From Bigelowiella natans CCMP2755 (taxonomy: Eukaryota > Cercozoa > Chlorarachniophyceae), in the NCBI GenBank assembly GCA_000320545.1, contig ADNK01003494.1, forward strand, positions 1 through 47,686: a stretch of 47,686 nt of DNA. Reading direction: 5' to 3'. Positions within the stretch are counted from its first letter, which is position 1. Each line of letters starts with the position of its first letter. A model generated the notes under the pieces. The model saw only the letters and a list, made by a program, of their open reading frames with translations, did no database searches and had not been told where the DNA came from. Below, one piece after another: positions 1 through 13,800 of the stretch. The position numbers were made by a program, and so were the translations under genes.

Positions 1-234
1 GTGGTTGCGCAGTATTTAATTGTATCATACTATTCCCCCCCCTATATTATCGAGATAGGTGTTGCTACCAATGAATTACCACCATACTACTACTACCACT
101 ATTATTATTATTATTTATTATTCCTAGGTCTGTGAATACTAATAACACGTTTATTTATTTATTATTACTAGGTCTGTGAATACTTCCCAACCTGCAACGT
201 TTCTTGTGAGGGGACATTCTAGTGGATCCGGTCC

Positions 235-268
<34 letters not shown>

Positions 269-418
269 CATTATTACGAATGTTTCTTCAGTGGAGTGAT
301 AAATAGTAAGTACCTGATAAGCTTGTATTGCTGTAAAAGATAAATGACATTACTTTGATGGATGATGCTGCTCGATAGAAGAAGAAGAAGAAGAAGAAGA
401 AGAAGAAGAATGCAAGAA

Positions 419-451
<33 letters not shown>

Positions 452-1285
452 GTGCTCATGATAATGAAATGAAATGCTGACTACTATAGTGGTTTTTCCT
501 TGGTGCAAAATATACTGAATCATGGCATTATAGGTTTAATGATCTGTTTCTAAAAAATCATATCTAGGAAAAGTGTTTACGTGTTAATCGTACTGTTGTT
601 GTCCTTTCGACCTGATGATATATGATTTGACGTGATAATCTCTCTGTGTTGAACCTAGGAAGCAATAGGCATAGATATGCTGGTTATGACGTCATGGCTG
701 CTTTAACGCCATCATCAAACACTGTAATTATATCGATACTAGCAGAAGATTTATTTAGCAAAACATGACACGAGTAATTACATGCGAACCTAACAAGCAA
801 CATATATAAACCTCCTCCTTCCCATAGATGGTGTGAAATAAGCAAACAAATCAAATAGGGAATAGACATGGAAGTTGCAATGACCGTGGAAAGAGATGTT
901 GATTCAGGCTCTGTCGAGCTTTTTATCTATCCGGTCATCACTTATGGAGTAGTATAATAAATAACACTTTTTATCTATCGATCATTCTATCTACATCTAG
1001 TAGAGTCATGGATTTCTTTGCTATTACTGCCACCAACTTTGTATTAAAATTCTTACTTACTTACTTACCTACTTACTTGACAAATCCTGCTGATATGAGT
1101 AGTAGTTTCTCCTCCCCTTGTTACTACTGCTCTTGTTTTTCCTACTCTTCTTCAACGCTTGGTTATGTTGTTTGTTTTCTAGAATGGAAGAGCACGATAC
1201 AACACGCACATAACCTCTGCCACCAGTAACATAATTACTACTACTTTGTACTAGAAGAAGAAAAGGAACAAGAAGCATAGCTGTT

Positions 1286-1321
<36 letters not shown>

Positions 1322-3093
1322 CATGTAAGATGTATGTATCAGTTGAATATAGTAGTAATGAGAACCACATCATTGATATGATGAGGAGAAACAAGACGAA
1401 GGATAGTATATAATCATATTATGACAATGGAGATGAAGACACGGTGTTGTAATTGTTGTTGTTCTTATTGACCTACGATTAACACCTATTACTACATTAT
1501 TAAGGTAATAAGCTGATTTTACTAAACCTTTCCTAACAAGATTACTGTGCCTGCGGAGGAACATTGTGCCCGCACTATTTACGTCTTCGAGCAACTCCTT
1601 TGTTCACTTTTGTTCGCAAGGTATTATTTAAGTACGAATACAATAATAATAACAGTGGTTGTAGCAATAGTAGTAGTAATACTGCATTAGTGGTAGTCGT
1701 GCACATCGTATATGAGATCTGTAGTGTGTGTGTGTGTGTGTGTGTGTGTGTAACTTAATCAATCTGCTAATGGATGGGAAGATTGGCCTGATTTTGCTAC
1801 ATGTGACTACTAATATGATAAAGTTAATAAGGCCTCAGTACTCGCTTTAAAACATTATCATTGTCATTACTGTTATTGGTGTTATTCTTCAATGCATTGT
1901 TGTTTTAAGGGGCGAAATCCTTTCTTGGATACATTTGCGACGATTGTAGGCTTTGCTTCTGCCTGTGCCACAGTATGTAGCTTGTAGCTTGTAGCTTGTA
2001 GTAGTAGTAGTAGTAGTAGTGTAGTGGTACCGATGATGAAGAAGAAACGAATCATTAGATATTGTTGTTTTCATGTAGTACCTGGCACCTCACACTGACT
2101 TAAAATTAACATTACTTCCCCTAAAATATTTCGAGTTTGGTAGCGAAATACACATATTTGAAGACTTACACTTGTTGGTATTATTTATAGGCTGGAATCC
2201 CTCTCGGCATCATTTTAAGGAACATCGTTGGGAACAAATACGCTAGTTGGTACTAGTCCATCTCTCTTTTTTATACCGCCTTTTCCATTCTAACAATTTG
2301 GCGCATGATAATTGCTATCACTGCAGGGAGTATTGGTTGAATAAAAATCATATCGAAACTGAACAAATTCCCATGGACTCAAAATCACCTCGTAAATTAT
2401 GAGAAGATTACCACCTATTAGCAGAGATCAACAGTTCATTTGATGATGATGATGATGATGCCCAAAATCACTCAAAATGATTTAATCCAAATACCTTCGC
2501 AATTACCCTACTTCTGGTTATGTCTATTATACTATCATTGGGTTCCATTTGAGTGTCGAGACACGCTTTATTTGTGCTATTCTATCACATTGTTGAAATT
2601 CTAAGAAATGTGTGGTTTATTTGTGTTCACAGAATAGCCGAGGCAATGCCGTAACAGACATGTTCAAATAACACGTAATTAGATACATGCATCACATACG
2701 ATACAGATTATACAGCATACTACGTTCGATACGCAATGTGTTTTCGTCATTTTGCGGCGTCGCTGGGGATATGTAGACAGAAATTGACCGATTCGATGAT
2801 GATCCATACTACTAGTATACGCAAGTCGACCTGCTAGCTACGCACAGGCACGCGTGTAGCATGTGTCTAGCTATACCAGTGTGCGCGATGCTTAGCACTG
2901 AGCTTTCCGATCCCCCAGCATCTAGCATCGCATTTGCCAGCTGCGCTTGACGGAGTTCTTGCGGCGCATAGCCATCTGCTGCATTAAGATTCTGTGTTGT
3001 ATAGTTGTATATTATAGTTTGTTAGGACAACACGTGCACGCAATTTTTTTTATGTAGTAGTCATACACGTATGACAATGTATACACATCACAC

Positions 3094-3132
<39 letters not shown>

Positions 3133-3133
3133 T

Positions 3134-3177
<44 letters not shown>

Positions 3178-3476
3178 AAATGATGAACGTACGACCGCCA
3201 AAGGACGCTTTCACATGCATGAACACACATTGGGGCAGAAACAAACAGACACAACATAAGCGCTGTAGCCGCAGCTTTGCATAGCTAGATAACTATATCA
3301 GAATGACCATTGGAAAGATTTAATCAATTCATTACATCTGTTACATGTATGAATGAGTATGTACCCATAGTTATAAGTGTATAGCCATGCATGTACGTTC
3401 ATGCTATGCAAGATCTTCAAGAATAATAATCATTGTTGTCGATCAATAAAAAATAACACTAGAAAACCTTTGCATC
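1..3476. repeat. Simple-repeat-rich spacer without a supported gene
   Basis: No convincing exon is visible on either strand. The stretch holds many microsatellites: GT about 233-268, GAA about 378-410, GAT about 419-451, GTA about 1285-1320, GT about 1722-1750, TAG about 1999-2020 and a long TA/CA tract about 3097-3173. Short reading frames here are low-complexity readings of these repeats. Positions 2815-2990 are rich in CTAG, GCATGC and GCGC words, and 3237-3345 is one copy of a dispersed repeat found again near 30.02 kb. Confidence 0.6.
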
Positions 3477-3482
3477 TTTATT
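3477..3482 (-). terminator. Likely polyadenylation signal of the K+ channel gene
   Basis: On the minus strand an AATAAA hexamer lies about 15 bases downstream of the stop codon of the terminal exon (3497-3859). This is the usual place for a cleavage/polyadenylation signal and supports 3.5 kb as the 3' end of the gene. Confidence 0.55.
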
Positions 3483-3496
3483 TGTAAACATTTGTC

Positions 3497-6400
3497 TCAT
3501 ATCGATGATATTTTGCTCTGGCAAGAATTTTCACTCTTTTCGGAGAGCAAGCGACTATGATTTTGTTGATCTGCTAAAGACAACATTTCCAGTTGCTTGT
3601 TCTTGGGAAAAGGCTCCGCAGCTATTCTCTTCGGTTCTTCTTTTACTTCCACCTGATTGTTGTGTTTGTCGCTTGCAAAAGAGACTGTTTTGACAATATT
3701 TCGATCAGTTGTCCCTACTGCCTTTGGCCCTGCTCCATCCATCATATTATGCGTTTCTTTGTCTGTTTCTGATACATCAATGCCATCCGAGTTGAGAGAA
3801 GAACTTGATGGGAGCTCCTTTTTCCCCAGAAACTCCCCTTTCCGCACCATCATCACGCTCTGTGCAAACAACGAGCAGAAATGAATCAGATAGGAGTTAC
3901 CACCATTAATACCATCTCGTCACAAAGTGTACACGTTTAAAATTTCCTTCTACATATATATATATATATATATGCTGAAAGTGCTAGCCAAAGCAATGGT
4001 TTCTAATTGCATCTTTTGTGTAAATAATGGGGAACAACGATCAACACATAACACACTTTGCTGTTCAGTGGCTCCATTTGAAAGGCCCTCTTTTTTACCT
4101 TTCAGCCCACATATACAAGTGTTAATTACAATTATGGTAAAGATTTGTGTATTCGTCTTCTCTAATGGTAACTCATGATGGGAAAACATGCCTTGTCCAT
4201 TGCTACCTCGAATTTGGAGAATTTCGAAGAATTTCTTTGATAAGAATTAAGTTTACCTCTCTGTGTCACCATTTCAATTAGATGAATACTTAAATAGAAC
4301 ACATAAAGTTATTATCAAATGGACAGCTCTTTCTCTCCCCCCGCCCCCCCCTCCCTCCCTTCTAAATCTCTAGTTTTGGTGATATCGTTCAAAATATACC
4401 TTCTTATTCTTCACATATTGAAACCAAAATATGAAGCAAACTCGAGGACCTTGCCAACATCAACGCGAGAAGAATAATTTAAAATGCGGATTATAGTCAT
4501 AACGAATCCGTACTATTTTCTTCTAATAGGAAGGTGTAATTTGACACACTACCAGATATTGCTCTCCGAAGTGCCATGGTAAACATCTAAGGAAGAAGAT
4601 CAAGAGAGAGAGAGGAAGAAGAGAATAATAGAAATATGAATTGTCTTCTTTTCACTCAACCACGTATATGCAAGTTTCTATATACATACAGTCTTATGTA
4701 TAAATTTATAGCTGTTCTTGTACTATTATGAAATCAGATAGCGCCAACACTACTGCTACGGCTACAGTTGTTTTGACCCTTCGGTTGCGTGTGAGCTGGC
4801 TGTAGTCTTCCCATACGCTAGCGTGATAATTTTGAAGATTGGTATATCTATGAGGAGAGAAAGATGTAACTGAATGGAACACTGGTACGGAAACTTCGAT
4901 AAGTATTGCAAAGGTATTAAGGTCCTTAAAACTATTTGTTTGTCCTTTTATTTGTCAATTCTTCCCCATTATCAACCATGGTAAAACAATTGAAAATATA
5001 GTTTACATTTTAGTGTTTCATAAACAAAGACACCATTACAACATGCTGTGTTGTTTTAGCAGCTTTACTCACTTCTGATATACGTCTTCAATCAATTCTC
5101 TGAAATACATCAAGTAAGTAGCACATCCATCCGTATTTAGAATAGCAAATTATAGAGAAAAGTATAAATCCCAAAAGTTGCGCATATACCATTGATTTAT
5201 TAAACTACCACCATTCCTCTTTCTCACTACACTTAAAAATCATTAGAAGGAGGAAAATTAAATAGTAATAGAGTATAAGAAAAGCTAAAACTGGTTCAAT
5301 TATACCTCATACGCAATAATCGCTTCTTTCCGTCGATGAGACATGCGGGAACCAAGGTCATATTTGCGCATTTGATCTACTTTCCACCAGATTATTCAAC
5401 AATCCAATACAGAAGAAACGTAGAAACCGAATGTTATTTATTGTTCGTCGTGTAAGATAGTATCGTGCATCGCCTACTCATGGAACTTACTAAGTGTACT
5501 GTCGTTTCTTATTTCTACTTCAAATTTGCAGTGGTTCTTAATTACCTGCCTTAGAAGCAATGGGTCCTTTTGCGATACGAAGTTGGAGTGAAAATCTATC
5601 ATTTGCACTATCTGAAATTGGATGATGTTGATGTTGATATGATAATGATGATGATGATGATGATGATGATGCGCTCATTAATAGGGAGTTCCAGACAAGA
5701 CAATGACAAATATAGAAGCATCTTAATTCAATGATTATCTTATGGTAAATACGTCTAATATATGCAGAGCAAACAGAAGGAGTATATCAGCATCATTAAA
5801 TGAGGCAAAAGAGATCAATGAAGACAATAAGTTTGTTGATACAACAAAGAACTTCTTACACTGATTATTCAGTTGTACCTTCACAAGAGAATCTTCCATA
5901 TTTCCTGTGATTAGAAAGTATGCATAGAGGTAGAACAAGCGTATTGAATCGAATGATCAGAATATTAAAGCCAATATGATGAGATGTTATCAAACTTCCT
6001 TTCTCATTATTGCGAGGAAAAGTAGTCCAACTTATTCATGTTATGAGAAATTGCACTATTCCAACGTTGTCAATGTACATATTGGTGGCTGAACGAATAT
6101 TATTTGTGTTTCTTAATCCAAACATCAATATTTGAAAAAGATCACCCGTATGCAGAGCGATTTCGTCAAAGAACTTGATCGATGGATTTCCATGAACAAT
6201 GTAGGACATTTTAACTAGACATAGCAGCGTATCATCAATATGTATTAGATCTGTCCCCTTATTTGTGGATATGATAATATAAGCAGCTCAAACTAAAAGA
6301 TAGTATCAATTGCTTTCATGTACCCTTGCTATCATCTCTCATCGCAGCCGCTCGACGTAATTTCCACATTCGAAATTTCTCTGATGCCTGTCATCAAACG

Positions 6401-7812
6401 CATATACTCATGCTGTTTACAGCTTATAGTTTTTCGTCAACTTATGTTAAAAATAATAATAAACTATAAATTCAGCATCCTCATTTAAATACTAAATTAT
6501 ATATAGTTTTTGCACAATAAGAATGTTATGTTTGATATGTTATTTGTGACCACCACCACCACCACCGCCACTACCCCCACCACCTTTTCCATGTTGACCG
6601 AAACTATTCCAATTGGAATTGCGAGAGAAAGAACTGATAATAAAGCAATTATTGCTGTAGCAACGCGTCCTTCTGTACTTGACGGAACCTTAAACAAAAC
6701 ATGAAAATAAGAACAATATAACAATGTGACAGTTACCCTAAAGGAAAAAGTAGAATAATGCCTCTCCAATCCATACAATTAGATCCCTGTTGTATAATGG
6801 GGACATTGCTACAACAACAACAACTACATGCTCACTCACCATATCTCCATATCCAACAGTTGTAAGTGTAACGATAGACCAGTAGAAAGTCTCTGGAATC
6901 GATCGAAATGGGGTCTCCTTAAGTTCCAATAGCCAACAAACGTACAACAGCGTTTCAAACATTATGGATAGATCCGAATAGTAATCAAAACAGTCAATTA
7001 CGAATACGAGAGAATTGCACAACCCTTATTCAAAATAGGTAAATAGCCAATATTCGAGTTATTGTTAATTATACTTGCTTTTGTTGATTTACCAAATAAT
7101 TAAGATAATAGAAAGCAACCTCTTTATTCCCAAAGAAATCTCTCTCGTAGTATCCTAATGAAACAATAAGCAAGATAAGAATGCTGCTTAAACACGACGA
7201 GATACACTTCAAAAACAAATTAAAATCTAATCTAGCATAACTAGCATAATCATCTCGTAAAATGGCTATTTTGAGGCAATTGCTATTAACACCATCTATC
7301 TAGAAAACATGATTAAACAAGAAATTAATTATAGCGTTTGATATAGCTTTATAATCGAATTATACCTTTTTCTTCATTCCACTTTCCTTGCTCGCATGTG
7401 AAAGCAATGCTGATGAAAAAAAGATGTCAATGCAATACGATACTGCACAGACAAACTCAAGATAACGTGCAAAAAATGTAATCTCTATTTTCTAAGTTCT
7501 GTTGGCTATATGCAAGTAAATAAATGAATGAATGTGTCTGGCGTGAAGTTCAGGACAAAATGTGTTGTCATCGTCACCTAGAGGCCAAGATAATCCATGT
7601 AGCAAAGATCACCGTCAAGTATGCAAGTGGCCTAAACGATCTGAAGTAGGTTTGCTGTTTTTGTTTCTTATTTGTAAGATTCACGCGTATGCTGAGATGT
7701 CGTTTTACGAATCATGCAATTGTAATCCTCAGGGAAGGTATAAAACCTTTGATCATAAGACAGCAGCATATATGATTGGTTGATGAACTCACACACACAC
7801 ACACACACACAT

Positions 7813-7895
<83 letters not shown>

Positions 7896-10800
7896 CAGAT
7901 ATTCTTCGTTTTCCTAGAAACCATTCAATATAAAAAGACCATCTTCTTATTTATTGATAATACAACGCATAGTTATTGAACATACAACGCACAAGGACGA
8001 GAAAGCTGCAGTTGCTATTATCCTATTGATAAAGTGCATTTGACAATATTGTGAGAAAATATACCTTGAAAGTGCATTCATGATAATGATTATTCCCTTT
8101 TTGATAAAGAAGAGGAGGAGGATAGGGATGGAAGATATAGGCAGATGATATCGACGAATAAGGAAGAAGAATAATAGTATGCAGAATAATGATGAAAGTA
8201 CTCGCTGAATACTAGAAAACTATTTAACATAGATGTAACAAAAGACCGATATGCAGCCAAATTCTATTATTGTATGATAATTAAATGAAAAGGCTGCTGC
8301 TACGGATAACAGAAGATGGACAACTGTAAAGTTGAACATATATATACGATTCGCGCCCCATTACTAGCATTATCTTATACCTCGGATTGCTTCAAGAGTC
8401 TTAATACTCTTATCATGCGAAGAAGACGTAGCACCTATTATTTTGGTAAGATAGCGAGTAGAAGTAGCACAGAATTCATTTCACGATGAATACTCTCATG
8501 AATCAAATAGAAACATACATAAGATGGGTTAGCAGTTTTTTAGGGTCATGCTATCCGTTCTTAACATCCTCTTATATGTGGTAAGTTTGATATTGACTGC
8601 TACTCGTAGGAATTGCAGAGAAGGTCCTGAAGAGAGTCTCTAATGATTAGTAACAAAGTGATAGCAAAGTATTAGTATTGCAATGACGTATGTGGCTGTG
8701 CTGGTAACACATTGTGTTTCAGAGTTTTGAATAATTAAAAGAAAATGTGTTTTAACAAGCACCTCTATGTAAAATGGAAGGAGCGAGGCCCAATCTAGCA
8801 TAACTTGCACGTGAAACATCCACTTTAAACCCTTTTTCAACAGACCGTCCTTCATAACAACGACGATAAAATAGTAATGATTAGATGACATATTCAGGAA
8901 TCATCTAACATGTAAAAGTGTTCCTATTCGACGAATTTCATGAAGATTTGTAGATTTGAGCTGTTAATTGATAGAAACAGTATGATACTTTGGGATGCAG
9001 AAATAGTAGCAATAGTAAGTGGCAGTAGCCGGTATTAGTAGTAAAGTAAAGAAGTAATCCAATCTAATATACTTTGTACAATTCAAAGAATATCATAGAA
9101 GTAATGTTATTACTAAATCATCTTCTCTTCTACATATGCATCTTTTCCCCCCAAACGAATAAATAACCAATACCGTTTCTTTAACGTTAGAATATCCGCA
9201 TTTATTTAGTGTAGATGCTGGAGCAAACCACACTGTCATCAAACGAAATCCCATCTCGATGCTGAAAATAGATAAGAATAGAGAAATACCCAATACATGC
9301 TTTTCAGTGGATATTGATGAGGGTGATGATGATGATGAACTCAATACGTTCACTGTGTTATTGCGAAAAAGGATATTTGCACCTAAAAGTATCATCTTGA
9401 TCAAGATACCCTCGATCATTATTCCGCATACAATCTTCAGCATCATAATCATAATTGCTAATTGTATTGCACACCTGAAGATGACGTTGCACACCAAAGC
9501 AATGGCTTGGAACTCCGCCAAGCTATCATTGGGTGAATTAAGGCCAGCATGAGGAAATCGGTACTGTGGGAGACTCTCTATAGCAATAGCAGCCTAACAA
9601 AGAATGTAAAAAACGCATCATCAAAGTCGATCTGAGGAGTTCCTTGATATAGAATCGAAGAAGAATGCAGTAGTTAGTTATAAAGAGGACAGTTCTAGTC
9701 TTTGGAACTCATTGGTTACTAGTAGAAGAAGGCATTAGGATCTTTCCCATCGTGAAATATTACCACAGTAACGAGCGTGGCGAGATTTACGAGCGATTGC
9801 ACGAACTTACTGAACTTTCCGCTATGGTAATCTTCAAACACGAGAAATACCTTCCAAAACACATCAAAGAGATATCATACATAGCTCAATATAATAGGAT
9901 TACGAAATTTAATCATGATTCAACTTTGGTAAAAAGCCCTTTGTATTCCACATCTCTGTGTTGATTTCTCACCATAATCGTTTTTATATGGTATACCATG
10001 ACAATTATTGATGATGATGATAATTGTAACTATCAAACAATCTTAAAGCTGGGTGGTCAAGCATATCTGCCACTAATATAGTATCTCTCTCTTTGTTTCT
10101 ATTTTTTTCTCTCATATTCTTCTTTTCCTCCTTCTTTTATCATCTTTTTCCTTCGTTTTGCAATAAGTACACGCATACATACCTTGGTAGGAAGATCACC
10201 ATATGTTGGCCACCAGTTTGACTTCAAATTTTCAATCTTTGCAGTCTAGTCATTCAAATCATTAATGATGACATTTTAGACGAATGCATATTAGACGGTC
10301 TAGCAATGAAAGAATCGTGATAACAAAGAACAAATCTCTTTAAAGCACTTGTGCACAGAGTGGTATAGTAACTTTGATTTCTCGCTTCTTTTCTTCCTTT
10401 ACCCACGCTACTACTGGCATTTGCTGCAAAATCTCACTACTTGTTTTGCATCCTTTCTTATGAATCGGTTGATCCGATTTCCCTCAAACTTGATGACTGT
10501 GCGAGAAAGGTTTGAGAAATAGCCATTTACCTTGTTGATAATAATACCACCAAAGACAATCAATCAGGACAAATTATCAATGAAAGTACTTACGTACTAT
10601 TATACAATCTATTTGATGAAGAGAAGTTTGATGAATCTCGTAGAATGAAAAGAATTTAGAGAACCAGATGAAATACTCGTGTGGGGTGAGAGAGAGAGAG
10701 GAGAATATCCATTGAAAAACTTACTTTACTTCTATTGTACTCTTCCATAGTAATTTGTGTGACTAGCGTGATAGGCACAGCAAACAACACCTGAAGATAG

Positions 10801-13800
10801 GTGATGAGGAAGCTAAATATGGTAATGGCGGTGAGCAGTGATGAGAAAAACTATATAAATACTCTAATGTTAAATAGTCAGAAAGAGGGTGAAAAAAAAA
10901 CCAGCACCATCACCATAGCATTCTCATCCCTCCTCCTCTACGATAATTATAAATCGTTGCTGGAAGTATCACCCTTCACCATTCTTCCTCTCATCGTAAT
11001 TAAGGATATCATACATGCTGATGTTGTTGTTTGTTTAATAATGCCGATGATGCTCACAGTTCTTGTTGTTGTTATCTACAAATGGCTACTGCAAGCGATA
11101 CGGTTGCTAGTGTTAATGGCATCGATGAAAGTAGTCCGTATATAACAAGATAATAATGAGAAGGTGTAATGAAAAACAAACCAAGTTTATAAACATACTG
11201 AAACACGCAAATATCCTGCCTGAACCAGACGGATGGGAACATAGAGAGAAATAGAGGGATGATAAGGAGGAAGAAAGATAGTATTGAGAATTACGTCTAA
11301 GTGCTACCGAATGATACTCTCATAGTATTCTACGATGAAACTACTATTGCTTATACCACATTTATTATTACAAGTAATAGTACCGGGTATTGTGGTTGGA
11401 CTCATGTCCCCATAACCAACCGTCGTTGCAGTAATAACAGAGAACCATAAAGTTATGAAGACAGAGGTAAAAGGGGATTTCTTGGTAGCCAAAGATCGCA
11501 ATCAAAGCAAAGAGAGGCAAGAGAAACAAATGCAAGATAACGCAAGTCAGCCAATATCTGCATTTTAAAGCTGAGTGATGCATCATCATAGCAGCCATAA
11601 TGAGCAAAACAATAATCAAACCTCCCTTTCTCCAAAAAGGTTGTCTCTCTCATATCTTTCAGTGTCTGAATTCCATTCCCCTTGCTCGACGTTGAAGATT
11701 ATAAATGCGATGAAGAAAATGAACAAGGCCAATATCATAGCCACCTGCATAGTACACATCCACATCATACGAAATAGCGAAATGACAGAATGCATCATAT
11801 GTAGTCAAGATGAACATATATTTAAAAGACTTTGCTACATGCTGTATTGCTTCGACTCAATTAGATATGATCTATCAAAAAGCTACTCTACTACTTCTTT
11901 TCCGTCTCCTCAATATTGAATCACAATCATGATACACGTACATACTTCTCCAATCAGATAGGCTGTTCTCCTCCCAACTCGTAGCACCAATGGAATCATT
12001 GGGTTGTCGCGAAACAGGCGTACTAAACGTAGCAACCTGCCAATACACATTATATACCCACAAATAACGAAATACACCAAAGGCATGTAATATCATAAAC
12101 TTGAGCTCGTTACATAAGTTATCGACGCCCATTGCGATAGAAAAAGCAAAGAGATGATGACAAAACGATGATGGTGAACAGACTAAAATAAAGATATTAA
12201 ATCGTCTCACAACTGAAAAGTGGGGTGACGAATCTATGATTGATGGAACTGTAGCTAGTTTCTAAATCACTCTTATGATTGTCATCAACTGTACCTGAAT
12301 ATAACTAGACTTCCAAAAATCTTCGCATTAAATGCCTATCATTTTATGGAAAACTTGGATAAATGAACAAGGCGCTTATGGCAATATATCATCTTTGTGT
12401 TAAAAATCAAAAACATCAACGAATACCGTCAGCCACTTGAATGATTAATGTTAATCATTGTAATGGTGACTATCATCATCATCATCATCATCATCAGCAG
12501 CAGTCATCATTAGTCATCTGTGACCTGTAGATACCATGGTACAATCGAGACTAAGTCACAGATCACCAAGGGGCTTGTTACAAATCTAAAGAAGAAGAAG
12601 GAGAAGGAGAAGAAGAAGGAGACAAATATGATGGAAAATTCAATTGATGATAGATATAGATACCAACACGGTTTCAACATGTGTACAAAACTTAGTGGCA
12701 GCAGATCTCAAGTATAATACTGTGTAAAAAGGGAACCAAAAGACTTCTGTTCCTTGAATGAATTTGAAACACTAAACTTAATATTTTTTGGTAAACTGTC
12801 GTATGTTGCTGAAGTACAGATAAGTGCGGCGAACGTGCTTTCTTATCCTCGACGTGATTATCTAAAGTGGAAACACGTGTAGCAGTTGTATCGCACTACT
12901 GGGAGGATTGACATTCGATTTTATGCTTTTATAGAGTAGGTAGTAGTACAAATGTATATCATGTTTATAATGGTGGTAATGGTGATGATGATGATGATGA
13001 TGATAAAGCATTCATTTATTAAACTTGATATGAGAGACAATCGATTGTATCAAGCATCCTTGTATATAATGATATGTGTACACCTCGTCAGGATGTTGTC
13101 CAGTAATATACACTTCGGGCATTGAGCTAAACAATCGATCGGTTGCACACATACAACAAATAGCAGGGATAAAAATAGACGAAGGGAGAAACAGAAGAGT
13201 TGATAGTTTATTGTATGGCTGATTGTTCATTATGCCGCAGCTAGTTGACCAAAGAACAGACTAATTACTTTTCTGATATCGATGATACACATCCCTTTCG
13301 ATTCACTACATCCTTCTTTAATGATGATGAGCGGCTTATTTACAATACGGGTATTCTTAAACCGATGCTACCTATCACTAGTAACATGCATATGCGGGCA
13401 TAGTGCATACCTTGCTGTTAGTAGTCTTAAGATGTAATCCGCCGTGAAATAGATCACACTCACAAATTCAATCTATTTGCGGCATATATATGCACAACAC
13501 ATACAGAAAATGAGCATACAAAGAGAATAGTATTGTGAGTGATATTACAGGTGATGAAGTTATTCCTGATACTTACTAATTCAAAGGGTTAAATATGATG
13601 AAGTTAATTCTTGATACTTACTAATTCAAAGGGAAGTGCGGTGTCGTTTTCTTTATCTCCGTATCGAGGATAACTGGCAATATGGATACATACGAAAATG
13701 AGGAAAATGATGAAGAGGGGGCAAAGAAAAGGTGGAACAAATCTTTGGATTGCAGGAAAATGAAGTTCTATTCTCATTTTCTCATCATCATCAAGATCTT

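Noticed and set aside
3050-3259. Frames made of Ile-Tyr and Thr-His runs
   Set aside because: They are translations of TA and CA microsatellites on both strands; the same applies at 7712-7979, 14340-14444, 36708-36823 and 40080-40230.
9259-9552. 97-codon plus-strand frame opposite Kv exons
   Set aside because: It is the complement of exons and introns that read as S2 of the channel on the minus strand.
11495-11550. Hydrophobic frame resembling an S5 helix just before the repeat 1 pore
   Set aside because: It is the pyrimidine tract of the intron before acceptor 11481; the real S5 exon is 11744-11622, which joins in phase.
12037-12095. Hydrophobic frame running directly into S4 of Kv repeat 1
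   Set aside because: It is preceded by an in-frame TGA and has no acceptor; a GGCAG acceptor at 12037-12038 fits the S4 exon better.
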